Positions 1-7,937 of a stretch of 28,311 bases of DNA are shown here, piece by piece. The notes under the pieces are model-generated. The model made no database searches and was not told the DNA's origin. It saw only the letters and a list, made by a program, of their open reading frames with translations. Source of the stretch: CAZOHG01 sp964579725 (GTDB taxonomy: Bacteria > Zhuqueibacterota > JdFR-76 > BMS3Abin05). Where the stretch lies: assembly GCA_964579725.1 (NCBI GenBank), contig CAZOHG010000047.1:1-28311 (forward strand), read 5' to 3'. The translations under genes and the position numbers were made by a program. Numbering within the stretch: the first letter of the stretch is position 1; each line of letters opens with the position of its first letter.

Positions 1-65
1 CGTGGCAATCCCGCGGAATATTCTTCTCTGGGTGCCTTTTTTCTTTTTTCGGCCCGCTTTGCCCG

Positions 66-902
66 TTAGTACCCCAGAGCGTAAAGGCCCAGGCCAATCA
101 GAATCCCGTAAATCAGGTTGAAGATTTTCACACGAATCGAATCCTTCACCGAATAAGAGAGAAGGGGCAGCATACCGTGGCCATCCTGTACAACCGAGTT
201 GGCAACCAAAACGGAGAGGGGTAGAATCCCATTGGCGAAAAGGGTAATAAAAATCAGGTTCGGGCCGGATTCGGGAATAATCCCCACCAATACGGCTACC
301 GCTCCCACCCACATGACGTGGCTTTGGACAAACTGCTCCAGATTCCAATAATAAAGCCCCAGGTTGACCACCAACAGCGCACCGAACGTCCAGAAAAAAA
401 CCGAAATAATGTGTTTTCGGAAAATATGTTTCCAAATGTGAACCGTAAAGAAATGTTTAATCGAGTGTTCTTCCGGGTGGTAGGTTTGCAATTGGCACTT
501 TTTGCAGGGTTCAAACCGAAAAAGCGCCACAAAAAAATCGGTTACCCACCCCAACAAAATGCCCAGTACAAAAAGAGCGCCAAAAAGCAAAAGAGCTTTC
601 CCCGGAAACAAACTGAGCATGACAAAGGCTTCGTCACCGGAGGTGGCGACCATAGCGCCCGTCAAAGCTCCAAATGTAATGAGTCCGTGTACGTAGAGTG
701 AAACATCCATAAATGCGCCCAGACAACCGGGCGTAGCCGCCAAAAATGAGGAAACCGAATATTGACGCCATTTGCGCCCTCGCACCATTTCCCGAAGATG
801 CCCGTGTGTTTTTACGTTCAAGTAATCGATGAAAATCATCATGAGAAAAACAAAAAGAGAAATTTTCGCGGCGTGAATCAGGGTGTGAAGAACGATTTCC
901 AT
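66..902 (-). CDS. PF11449-type putative heavy-metal (Mn/arsenic) efflux permease
   Basis: Polytopic inner-membrane protein of 278 residues, resembling the putative manganese transporter/arsenic efflux (ArsP_2, PF11449) family. Two similar halves flank a hydrophilic loop: hydrophobic segments lie near residues 8-28, 50-75, 100-125, 165-185, 195-212, 215-235 and 258-276. Family-like motifs are PGC at 58-60, GDEAF at 89-93, PESGPN at 210-215 and QDGHG at 239-243. The central loop (about 130-162) carries a CxxC pair (C133, C136) and several His residues, plausibly metal-binding (inference). The ATG lies 15 bp after the stop of the upstream MBL-fold gene, with only a weak GGAA-type ribosome site, so the two are probably co-transcribed. 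The exported ion cannot be told from sequence; annotation of this family is largely predictive. Confidence 0.8.
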   Translation of the reverse strand: MEIVLHTLIHAAKISLFVFLMMIFIDYLNVKTHGHLREMVRGRKWRQYSVSSFLAATPGCLGAFMDVSLYVHGLITFGALTGAMVATSGDEAFVMLSLFPGKALLLFGALFVLGILLGWVTDFFVALFRFEPCKKCQLQTYHPEEHSIKHFFTVHIWKHIFRKHIISVFFWTFGALLVVNLGLYYWNLEQFVQSHVMWVGAVAVLVGIIPESGPNLIFITLFANGILPLSVLVANSVVQDGHGMLPLLSYSVKDSIRVKIFNLIYGILIGLGLYALGY

Positions 903-917
903 AGCTTCGTTTTCCGG

Positions 918-1748
918 TTAAAATTCACATTCGTTGCCAACGTGAAGATCGAGAAACTGCTTCGGGAACGCTCGAAAAATAGCCGTACGCGCTCGAAATC
1001 CCGTACAATGCATGGGTGAAATGTATCGAAACGATATTTTTTTCAGTTCCGAAACCGTGCGTCGGATTCGGGTTTCCGATGCCTGGACCAAGTGAAATCC
1101 CCCAATGACGGCGTAAAAATAATCCAGGCCCAGTTCATGTTGAACGGCTTGCAGGGTGTTCACCAGGCCGGAATGTCCGCAACCCAGAAAAACAACCGGC
1201 CCCTTGGAGGTTTCCAAAACAAGAGCCTGATCGTCACGAATGGGATCGGGAACCAGCTTGCCCTCAGTTTGGACGGCAAACTCGGATTCCACCGTCTCAA
1301 AATTGGTTTTTCGCGGGATTTCTCCCGTGAGAAAAAGACCGGATTCGATTTCCCGCCATTTTGTGCCCAAGCGAAAATCAGCTCCCAAAGATTCGTACCT
1401 TTCTTGGGAAAGAGGCATGCCAATAAATCGCTCTTCTGCTTGCTTACGATGAACCTTTTTTTGAAAAATGTCCGGATGTGCAAAAATCGGGCACTTTCGG
1501 CGGCACGTTTGCAGTACCTTTTCCAAACCGCCCGTGTGGTCGTAGTGGCCGTGACTAAGTACGATAAAATCCAATGACGATAGGTCAAGATGAAGCCGAG
1601 CGGCGTTCCACTGTAAGGCCCACATCTGGCCGGTATCGAAAAGAAAGCGTTTGCCCCGAAATTCCAGATAAACCGAAAGGCCGTGCTCCGCCAACAAGCC
1701 TGCCCGTCGGACGGTTTCTTCTGCCAAAATGTGAAAGTGCAGTTCCAT
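918..1748 (-). CDS. MBL-fold metallo-hydrolase (COG1237-like)
   Basis: Metallo-beta-lactamase-fold protein of about 276 residues. The metal-binding signature SHGHYDH gives H66, H68, D70 and H71 (numbered from the ATG at 1748). Further ligand motifs follow: GCGHSGL, then GGFHL, then MHCTG near the C-terminus. This arrangement, together with DDQALVLET before the GCGH motif, matches the group annotated as 7,8-dihydropterin-6-methyl-4-(beta-D-ribofuranosyl)aminobenzene-5'-phosphate synthase-like. That name comes from a methanogen enzyme and the true substrate in bacteria is unknown. The start is uncertain: an in-frame TTG at 1757 would add three residues, and neither start has a good ribosome site. 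I prefer the ATG because the hydrolase fold starts immediately after it. It is the first gene of a two-gene unit with the metal permease downstream. Confidence 0.85.
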   Translation of the reverse strand: MELHFHILAEETVRRAGLLAEHGLSVYLEFRGKRFLFDTGQMWALQWNAARLHLDLSSLDFIVLSHGHYDHTGGLEKVLQTCRRKCPIFAHPDIFQKKVHRKQAEERFIGMPLSQERYESLGADFRLGTKWREIESGLFLTGEIPRKTNFETVESEFAVQTEGKLVPDPIRDDQALVLETSKGPVVFLGCGHSGLVNTLQAVQHELGLDYFYAVIGGFHLVQASETRIRRTVSELKKISFRYISPMHCTGFRARTAIFRAFPKQFLDLHVGNECEF

Positions 1749-2262
1749 TGGGTACAATTCACTCTGTTCACAATTAGACGCTATTAATATAGGTTATTTT
1801 TCCAAAAAGATAAAGACAAAACTTCGGGAGAACCGACAATTGCGCAATTCTCTTATTGGAAACCGCTCCTTTCTGATGTGCTAAAATTCAGAGCGAATAA
1901 ACAAGTTGAGAGGAGATTGACGGGATTTTTAATGGTTCCTTCACCCACCCGTGAACAGGTGAGCTTTCGACCAGCCCGGGTTCTTTGAACACGGAGGAAA
2001 AAATTCTGAAATCGAAAATCGTTATTCCTTGTTCGGAAATCAAAAACAAGACAAGAATCGGAGCAAGTGACTCCCCAAAATTTTCCCTATTTTTTCATTC
2101 TTCGTCGCTGTTAGGAGGCAGATTCTGAAAAGTGGAGAAAAAACCGGACTCCCTTTCCCGTGCAAATGTTAAAAGAACCTTGGAATTGGACTTCAGAGGC
2201 CGGGGTAAATTTTCCGGCTTCAAGCGTAGCTCCGACGAAAATGCTTTTTGTCATTTGCCTTT
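1749..2262. other. Intergenic region upstream of the MBL/permease unit
   Basis: About 510 bp without a convincing gene. It separates the end of the M14 peptidase operon from the MBL-fold gene, both on the minus strand, so it must hold the 5' region of the latter. It contains a perfect 12-bp palindrome at 1838-1849, an imperfect dyad around 1948-1963 (CACC...GGTG arms), and a GCCGG/CCGGC inverted repeat at 2199-2218 with no T-run. Short ORFs here are low in quality. I see no RNA gene, riboswitch or convincing -35/-10 pair. Confidence 0.4.
1838..1849. promoter_or_regulatory. Perfect 12-bp palindrome, possible operator
   Basis: AATTGCGCAATT is a perfect dyad located about 90 bp upstream of the MBL-fold/metal permease unit. 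Its position is compatible with a binding site for a dimeric regulator, for example one sensing metals, but no regulator gene is nearby. The function is inferred only from symmetry and position. Confidence 0.25.
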
Positions 2263-4005
2263 TTATTTCAAAACAATGGTTTTCTTCACTTTCCCGCCTT
2301 TTATGGCGTCGAATGTAATGGTTGCCGAGCCTTTGCCCTCCACAACCCATTGGAATGTGACCTGCGAAAGGCCGGGAATCCCCTTTCGGACCACAATGGG
2401 ATTGACCCGTTTTTCAACGGGCTGTACACGATTCAGCCAGGGGTTCAGCACTTTCGCTGCGGAAAAAACGTGCAGATTTTTACCGGAAATCGACAGCAAA
2501 TCGGGACGAAAAATGTGATTTTGAGCCGCTTGCGCTGAAATGGTCGGAATCGTGCCATCATTGGCAACCGCCACTCGAATGCGAAAGGTGTTTCTGCCCA
2601 ATTTTTGGCGTTCGACCTTTTGAATGGAAATTTTCGGCATTTGTTCGGCATGAAACAGCGTGAAAGCCATATTCCGGTGGCACAGTTCCGGCAATGTGTA
2701 CGGCGGATTAATTCGATTGGTCATTTTACGCCAGCCGCCCAATTCAATATTCCCGTAAGTTGGGTGTTTGAACGGCTTCCATTTCACAAAATAGGCGCCA
2801 AAATAGACCAAGTCTTCGTATTTTAGACGCTCCCTGCTGGTTGTGGCATACCAACTTCGGCGGGATTTTTCCGGCTGTTTGTCGAAGTACTGCCGGGAAC
2901 TCCACAATTCATTTGTGAATGAAAAAATCCCCAGTGTCTCGTACGTAAACGTGACGAATCCTCCGCGCGCCGGGTACAAATCCTTGTAAATAATCATGTA
3001 GCGGTAAAATGGCAAAATTTCTTCCCCTGTTTTTCCGATGTAATCGTAGACACGGGCATCACTTCCCGGGTAGTGGACGGATTTGGAACCGGGGCCGCGC
3101 AAGATCATCCCGCCGGAATTGTGGAAGGATTGCACCCCGGCAATATTGGGATGTGCCAACAGAAATTGCGTAACCGCGTAGCTTTCGGGATTACTCAGGG
3201 GGAATTCCCCTGCTCCACGCTGGACGTAATTGGGTTGCCAATCCAGGCTGGGCCAATTGCGATTCGGATCGTAACCCCCCGGTGGGTCTTCATTGATCCG
3301 TCCGTCGCCGTCGTTGTCGATCCCTTCGTACCCCAAAAAAATGTAATCACCTTTCTCCCCCGGGCGAACCCGCACCATAATGCGCGGGTCCTGCGGGTCC
3401 TGCTTGAAATTTCCGTAGGGCACTTTTTTCCGCATCATCAGAATTTCCCCATCCCCGTCCAAATCGTCGTACCCGTCTTCGTCGACCAAACCGTCATTGT
3501 CGTCGTCCCAGGGGCGCTGAATGCTGCGGGAACTGTGCATGGTATTGGGGTGTTCAAACCACCAGGCGCGGCCATCCGGATTGACGGTCGGTAAGATATA
3601 AAATGCCCGCGTGTCCACCAAACGGGTAATTTTCTTATTTTTTCCGTAGTTTTCCATAAGAAATTGAATGGTGTACAAACAGACTTCTCCGCCTTGCACT
3701 TCATTTCCATGCACATTGGCTTCAATGTACATTGCCGGTTTGCTTAAATCAGGGCCGGTGTCCGGATTGTTAACAGTCATTTCCCAAATCTCTCTGCCCT
3801 GGTAGCTTTTCCCCACGGAATTCAGCGTCAGGAATTTGGGATAAGCGGCTGCCAGTGCTTTGAGGTCTTGTGTGAGTTCGGGGTAATCGGCATAATGGTC
3901 AAATTCCAAATGAATTTTTCCTCTGGCGCCCGCTTCTCCCACCAACCCGAAGAGAAAACCGGCCAACAGGAACCATTTAACCATTTGTATTTTTCGTCCG
4001 AGCAT
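2263..4005 (-). CDS. Secreted M14-family zinc carboxypeptidase (active-site complete)
   Basis: Secreted metallocarboxypeptidase of 580 residues, expected to remove residues from peptide C-termini outside the cytoplasm. A signal peptide covers about residues 1-27. The M14 active site is complete: HGNE supplies zinc ligands H99 and E102, FHNSGG supplies H295, NRNW gives substrate-binding N248-R249, R160 is a candidate for the Arg127 role, and TNEL gives the catalytic E366. Two Asp-rich DxDxDG-type stretches (167-188 and 228-244) sit between NPDG and NRNW, like calcium-binding loops. A C-terminal Ig-like beta domain (about 475-580) follows. I chose the second ATG: the AAGGAG site is 8 nt from it but only 2 nt from the ATG at 4011. 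It lies about 55 bp downstream of a degenerate paralogue and is probably in the same operon. Confidence 0.9.
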   Translation of the reverse strand: MLGRKIQMVKWFLLAGFLFGLVGEAGARGKIHLEFDHYADYPELTQDLKALAAAYPKFLTLNSVGKSYQGREIWEMTVNNPDTGPDLSKPAMYIEANVHGNEVQGGEVCLYTIQFLMENYGKNKKITRLVDTRAFYILPTVNPDGRAWWFEHPNTMHSSRSIQRPWDDDNDGLVDEDGYDDLDGDGEILMMRKKVPYGNFKQDPQDPRIMVRVRPGEKGDYIFLGYEGIDNDGDGRINEDPPGGYDPNRNWPSLDWQPNYVQRGAGEFPLSNPESYAVTQFLLAHPNIAGVQSFHNSGGMILRGPGSKSVHYPGSDARVYDYIGKTGEEILPFYRYMIIYKDLYPARGGFVTFTYETLGIFSFTNELWSSRQYFDKQPEKSRRSWYATTSRERLKYEDLVYFGAYFVKWKPFKHPTYGNIELGGWRKMTNRINPPYTLPELCHRNMAFTLFHAEQMPKISIQKVERQKLGRNTFRIRVAVANDGTIPTISAQAAQNHIFRPDLLSISGKNLHVFSAAKVLNPWLNRVQPVEKRVNPIVVRKGIPGLSQVTFQWVVEGKGSATITFDAIKGGKVKKTIVLK

Positions 4006-4063
4006 TTCCATTTCTCCTTATTTCGGCAGGTTGCGCCTTTCAAAAGACGCACCCTTTTTTATG

Positions 4064-5851
4064 TCATTTGAGTACAACCGTTCGGGTCAAGATTCCGGCG
4101 TTCTGGCTGACGATTTTCAGCGTGACCGTGCTCCCCTCGGGAGCCGTTAGCAGCCAATGCACCTTTTTGGTTCCGCCTGAACCCAAAAGGCGCGGGAGAA
4201 AAACGATTTTACTGCCCGTTAGCAAATGCCCTCGTTTAGAAAACAGCTTGACCAAAATCGGGCGACTTAGCCGGGTTTGGGCACCAAATTCCGTCGCCGT
4301 AGGGAATTTTCCTTCATTACAAATCGTCGCCGAAAGCGCAAACACACGGTCTCCCTTTTTTACAACGGACAACTTCTGGAGAACGAGTCTGGGAAGGCGG
4401 GCCAACAAATAGGTCCAAAAAGCCGTCTGTTTTCGAACCAGATCGGGGATTTCTTCGGCGGGAGGCGTGGTTCGAGCAAACGGGGCAAAGCCTCCGATTT
4501 CCACCTGCCCCAATTGGGGATGCCGAAAAGCTTTCCACGGAATGAAACCCGGCCGTTTGGCTGCCTGAAAATAGGTGAGCCATTTCCGATCCGTCGAGAG
4601 TTCGTCTTTTTGACCCTCAGCGGCCATTTTCCCCCTAAATTTGGAGCCGATTTTTGGCATCCGAGAACCAAGGGAGTCTTTTCTGCCGGACTGCGATTGT
4701 TTTACCTCGGGCACAACCATGAGTGACGTTACAAATGCCGGAACACCTGCCTGAAAATAAAGCCACTTTCCAAGGCTTCCCTTGCCGCCGTCTTTTGCCG
4801 TTACGGGTTCTGCCTTTTTCGACACCTGCATGATTTTTCGGTAAAAAGCCCCCACTGTTTGGAACAGCACCAAATCCCCTTTTGCCATTTCCCTGGCGGG
4901 ACTTCGGAAATAGCTTTTGCGATGGCCTGTCGCCTTCGTGCCCTGCCGCCCAGTTGCGGCCCGTCTCATTTTCGGAGGGTGAACCAAATTATCGTGCAAA
5001 CTGTACACGAGAGCCAGCGCAATATTTCGGTGCTTAAAAATAAATTTGGAAATGGCGCGCGTCTCGGGTTCGCTTTCCATGTACGCCCCCGCCCCCACAC
5101 GGAATGCGGGGTAAAATTGAGGAAAATTCCAATTAATGTTCACCCCGCCAACACCATCCTCGTTGAAATTGCCATCCTGGTCATCATCTTTCCCCTCAAT
5201 GTACATCTTGAAAATACCCACTTCGCCTTTGGAGGGATCTGCTTTACGCAATAATTCGGGATTTTTGGGGTCGGGAAGGTAGCTCCCTTCGGGGTCCCTA
5301 ACGCGCATGAACGTAATCAGGTGATCGCCATTCAGGTCTTCAGGCCCGTCTTCGTCCGTAAGCCCGTCGTGATCGTCGTCGGTTGGGGTGTTGTTCCAGG
5401 GATGTTCCCATTTGGTTTCCTTGAAAAAATAAGCGGCTCCTTCAGGATTGAGGCGAGGAATGACGTAGAGAACGTGCGTGTCCAAAAGAGCCGTTGTGGA
5501 ATCCGACCGGCCGTAGCGCTGCGCCAGATTCCGAACCACGCCCAGAGCAACCTCACTTCCGACCAAGTGATTTCCTTCCACGGAACCGACCACAAGAATG
5601 CCCGAACGGGAGTCCAGTGTTTTTGCGTCCCCTTTGCCCACTCGAACGAGAAGAATCGGCAAACCGCTGCGCGTTTTAGCCAGAGTGCTTACGTGAACAA
5701 TCTCCGGAAAACGATTTTGCACATGCTCAAAAACCGCCTGCAGTCGGGCGTTGGTGTGGTACTGAACCTTGTTGGTTACAGCAAACAGGCTGGCCGTCAA
5801 AAACAGGGTCACGGAAAAAAGCAGGAAAAACTTGCCGTACATGCGTTTCAT
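4064..5851 (-). CDS. M14 carboxypeptidase paralogue with degenerate active site (probable pseudo-enzyme)
   Basis: Secreted protein of 595 residues, clearly homologous to the M14 peptidase encoded just downstream. It has a signal peptide (about 1-24), an M14 domain, two Asp-rich DxDxDG-type inserts (158-180 and 221-236) and the same C-terminal Ig-like domain ending RTVVLK. The catalytic set is altered. In a gapless alignment the zinc motif HxxE becomes E92-G-N-H95, the Arg of NRNW becomes Trp (N240-W241-N242), and the catalytic Glu becomes S376. No Arg is present in the Arg127 region. H286, the third zinc ligand, is kept. The reading frame is intact over its whole length, so this is not a decayed gene. 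It is probably a non-peptidase with a binding or scaffold role, or has different chemistry (inference). A strong GGAGGT ribosome site precedes the ATG. Confidence 0.85.
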   Translation of the reverse strand: MKRMYGKFFLLFSVTLFLTASLFAVTNKVQYHTNARLQAVFEHVQNRFPEIVHVSTLAKTRSGLPILLVRVGKGDAKTLDSRSGILVVGSVEGNHLVGSEVALGVVRNLAQRYGRSDSTTALLDTHVLYVIPRLNPEGAAYFFKETKWEHPWNNTPTDDDHDGLTDEDGPEDLNGDHLITFMRVRDPEGSYLPDPKNPELLRKADPSKGEVGIFKMYIEGKDDDQDGNFNEDGVGGVNINWNFPQFYPAFRVGAGAYMESEPETRAISKFIFKHRNIALALVYSLHDNLVHPPKMRRAATGRQGTKATGHRKSYFRSPAREMAKGDLVLFQTVGAFYRKIMQVSKKAEPVTAKDGGKGSLGKWLYFQAGVPAFVTSLMVVPEVKQSQSGRKDSLGSRMPKIGSKFRGKMAAEGQKDELSTDRKWLTYFQAAKRPGFIPWKAFRHPQLGQVEIGGFAPFARTTPPAEEIPDLVRKQTAFWTYLLARLPRLVLQKLSVVKKGDRVFALSATICNEGKFPTATEFGAQTRLSRPILVKLFSKRGHLLTGSKIVFLPRLLGSGGTKKVHWLLTAPEGSTVTLKIVSQNAGILTRTVVLK

Positions 5852-5994
5852 AAAAATTACCTCCGGCGTTTTGGCGAGAATGGTTGTTCTACAGGGTTGG
5901 CCTGTTCCAAATTTTTCTCTTTTTCGGCCAAGAACCTAACGGGGGCGGAACCCTTCCTTCAGCTTCGGGCACAGGGCTCTTTGACAACTCAAAC

Positions 5995-6011
5995 AGCCGA
6001 AAAAAACGGCT
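5995..6011 (-). terminator. Weak hairpin downstream of the aldehyde dehydrogenase gene
   Basis: AGCCG and CGGCT form a 5-bp stem around a 7-nt A/T loop, about 57 bp past the stop codon of the minus-strand aldehyde dehydrogenase. There is no good T-run on the minus strand after the stem, so an intrinsic terminator is only possible. Confidence 0.2.
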
Positions 6012-6067
6012 CCCTAAAAACGGACATTCTTGAAAAGCGGATTCACCCAATTTCCCGCGTCTTTATT

Positions 6068-7492
6068 TTAATCGTGAATGACCACCATTCGAGGGTTGGT
6101 CATTTCTTCAATGGCGTATTTTAATCCCTCCCGTCCGAGTCCGCTCTGTTTATTGCCGCCGTAGGGCATTTGGTCCACCCGAAAAGTGGGGTAGTCGTTA
6201 ATCATAACGCCGCCCACGTTGATTTTCCGAATGGCCAAAGTGGCGTGCGCCAGATCTTTTGTAAAGACCCCGGCTTGCAATCCGTAACGCGAATGATTCA
6301 CCTCGGCAACGGCCTCCTCAAAATCCTCAAACGGAATCAGGGACACCACAGGCGCAAAAACCTCGTCTTGCATGACTTTCATATCGGGTTTCACATTCAC
6401 CAAAACGGTGGGTTCGAACAAAGCACCCTTGCGTGTGCCTCCAACTAAAACCCTGGCGCCTGCGTCAACAGCCTCTTCTACCCAACTTTTAGCCCGTTCA
6501 GCTTCCAATTCGGAAATCATCGGCCCCACATCGGATTTCGGGTCAACGGGATCGCCAACAACTTGCTTTTTCGTAGCCTCCACAAATTTGTCGACGAATC
6601 GGTTCCACACTTTTCGGTGGACGTAAATTCGCTGCACGGAAATGCACACCTGCCCGGAATTGGCAAAAGCTCCCACGACGTTTCGGGCAACTGCCCAATC
6701 CAGATCCGCATTCTCGTCCACGATGGAGGCTGAATTTGACCCCAATTCCAGCGTCACCTTTTTGAAATCCGAGTGATTTTTAATCCATTTTCCCACGGGG
6801 GGGCTTCCGGTAAAGGTAATCATGGCCAAATCTGGGTGGGTCACCAACCAACTACCCACACTGGAGCCAGGTCCGAACACAATATTCAACGCCCCTGCGG
6901 GTAAACCGGCTTCGAGGAGCAATTCCCCCAATTTAATGGCCGTGAGGGGGGTGTAACTGGAAGGCTTTAGCACCACTGTATTGCCGGACGCAATGGCCGG
7001 TGCTACCTTGTGGGCGGCCAGATTAATGGGAAAATTGAAGGGCGGAATGGCCCCAATTACCCCGATGGGAAAACGCAAGAAGAATCCCAAACGTCCTTCC
7101 CCGCCCGTGCTGGCATCCATGGGCACCGTTTCGCCGTGGATTTGTTTGGCCTCTTCAGCCGCAAATTTGAAGGTTTCCGTTGCTCGATTGACCTCGCCCA
7201 CTGCGTATTTCCAGGATTTCCCGGCCTCCTGAGCAATGGTGCGTGCAATGTCTTCCCGATTTTCTGCAATAAGGCGAGAAGTCTTTTCCAGAATTGCGGC
7301 GCGTTTGTGTGCCGGCATTTCAGCCATGACGCCAAAGGCCTTTTGCGCACTCTGCACCGCCCGATTCACGTCTTCGCGACCGGCTTTCGGTACCGTTCCC
7401 AGTAGTTCACCGTTGTACGGATTGGTGACGTCAAAACTCTCCGACGACGACACCCACTCGCCATCAATTAGCATGCCGTAGTCCCGTGCCAT
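6068..7492 (-). CDS. NAD(P)-dependent aldehyde dehydrogenase
   Basis: Cytoplasmic aldehyde dehydrogenase superfamily enzyme of 474 residues that oxidises an aldehyde to an acid with NAD(P)+. The core motifs are present: PFNFP with N153, the cofactor-binding K176, FTGSPPVG at about 227-234, the general base E249 in LELG, and the catalytic C283 in GQVCIS. The C-terminal YGGNKQSGLGREG is typical. It resembles the uncharacterised short-chain/lactaldehyde-type dehydrogenases more than a defined pathway enzyme, so I leave the substrate open. The start is the ATG at 7492, because GGAGGAAAT lies directly upstream. The frame stays open for 40 more codons, but that extension has no family similarity. 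It appears monocistronic. Confidence 0.92.
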   Translation of the reverse strand: MARDYGMLIDGEWVSSSESFDVTNPYNGELLGTVPKAGREDVNRAVQSAQKAFGVMAEMPAHKRAAILEKTSRLIAENREDIARTIAQEAGKSWKYAVGEVNRATETFKFAAEEAKQIHGETVPMDASTGGEGRLGFFLRFPIGVIGAIPPFNFPINLAAHKVAPAIASGNTVVLKPSSYTPLTAIKLGELLLEAGLPAGALNIVFGPGSSVGSWLVTHPDLAMITFTGSPPVGKWIKNHSDFKKVTLELGSNSASIVDENADLDWAVARNVVGAFANSGQVCISVQRIYVHRKVWNRFVDKFVEATKKQVVGDPVDPKSDVGPMISELEAERAKSWVEEAVDAGARVLVGGTRKGALFEPTVLVNVKPDMKVMQDEVFAPVVSLIPFEDFEEAVAEVNHSRYGLQAGVFTKDLAHATLAIRKINVGGVMINDYPTFRVDQMPYGGNKQSGLGREGLKYAIEEMTNPRMVVIHD

Positions 7493-7645
7493 ATTTCCTC
7501 CACCAATCTTCCTATGAAAAGTTGACCATTTGCAACAACCACAAGAAAATTTAATAAAAAATGTCAGAAAAACAACAAATTTTATGGGGCTGCCTTTTTG
7601 AGTTTGGTACACACGTCCGACCTCAAATATTTTTTAGCTGCCCGC

Positions 7646-7657
7646 AACCAATTGGTT
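7646..7657. promoter_or_regulatory. Perfect 12-bp palindrome, possible operator
   Basis: AACCAATTGGTT is a perfect dyad, about 150 bp upstream of the aldehyde dehydrogenase start on one side and 165 bp upstream of the nucleotidase promoter on the other. An operator role is inferred from symmetry alone. Confidence 0.2.
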
Positions 7658-7772
7658 TATTAGAGCGACCTGAAATTTTCTTGTAAGCAATCCGTTTTCG
7701 GAATTGGGGCGATCCGGCATTTTTTCTTTTCCGCGCGTCGCCTCTGCGGCAAAGAGGCAAAAACGCCGGGGA

Positions 7773-7786
7773 CATTGCCGGCAATG
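7773..7786. promoter_or_regulatory. Perfect 14-bp palindrome upstream of nucleotidase promoter
   Basis: CATTGCCGGCAATG is a perfect dyad ending 34 bp before the -35 element at 7821. This spacing suits an activator site. A hairpin with GCCTCT/AGAGGC arms (7740-7758) lies just upstream. No binding protein can be named. Confidence 0.3.
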
Positions 7787-7820
7787 ACCGAAATTTCCGT
7801 CCAAATAGCAAAAAAAATAC

Positions 7821-7849
7821 TTGACTTTTCAACAGTTACTGGTTAATAT
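7821..7849 (+). promoter_or_regulatory. Sigma-70-type promoter for the 5'-nucleotidase gene
   Basis: TTGACT at 7821-7826 and TAATAT at 7844-7849 are separated by exactly 17 bp. The pair lies about 90 bp upstream of the preferred ATG at 7938 and inside an otherwise AT-rich stretch. Confidence 0.5.
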
Positions 7850-7937
7850 TGAAATGAAACCTCTTCGCATCTCAGCAGCCCGGTCAGAAAATTTCAATCT
7901 TCTTCATTCAGTACTACAAATTTTATGGGAGGGCATC

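Larger units (their letters stand above)
7493..7937. other. Divergent intergenic region with promoter and palindromes
   Basis: About 445 bp between the minus-strand aldehyde dehydrogenase and the plus-strand nucleotidase. It contains a 12-bp perfect palindrome (7646-7657), a GCCTCT/AGAGGC hairpin (7740-7758), a 14-bp perfect palindrome (7773-7786) and a promoter (7821-7849). No convincing gene lies here. The transcript from the promoter would have a leader of roughly 80 nt. Confidence 0.5.

Noticed and set aside
2055..2080. GGGGAGT on the minus strand, reminiscent of the start of a yybP-ykoY (manganese) riboswitch upstream of a putative metal exporter
   Set aside because: Only a short match; the remaining conserved loops were not seen, it lies more than 300 bp from the gene, and the first gene is the hydrolase. 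It also forms only a 4-5 bp hairpin.
4064..5851. Upstream M14 paralogue as a decayed pseudogene
   Set aside because: The frame is intact over 595 codons, with a strong ribosome site, signal peptide and conserved accessory domains, so it appears to be maintained.
5321..6124. 267-codon plus-strand ORF
   Set aside because: Antisense to the start of the M14 paralogue and beyond; low-complexity, basic composition, no domain or ribosome site. A shadow of codon bias on the other strand.
7493..7612. 40-codon N-terminal extension of the aldehyde dehydrogenase
   Set aside because: Contains the GGAGG ribosome site of the ATG at 7492 and no aldehyde dehydrogenase sequence.
7623..7832. 69-codon minus-strand ORF in the divergent intergenic region
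   Set aside because: Very basic, no similarity, and it overlaps both the palindromes and the nucleotidase promoter.
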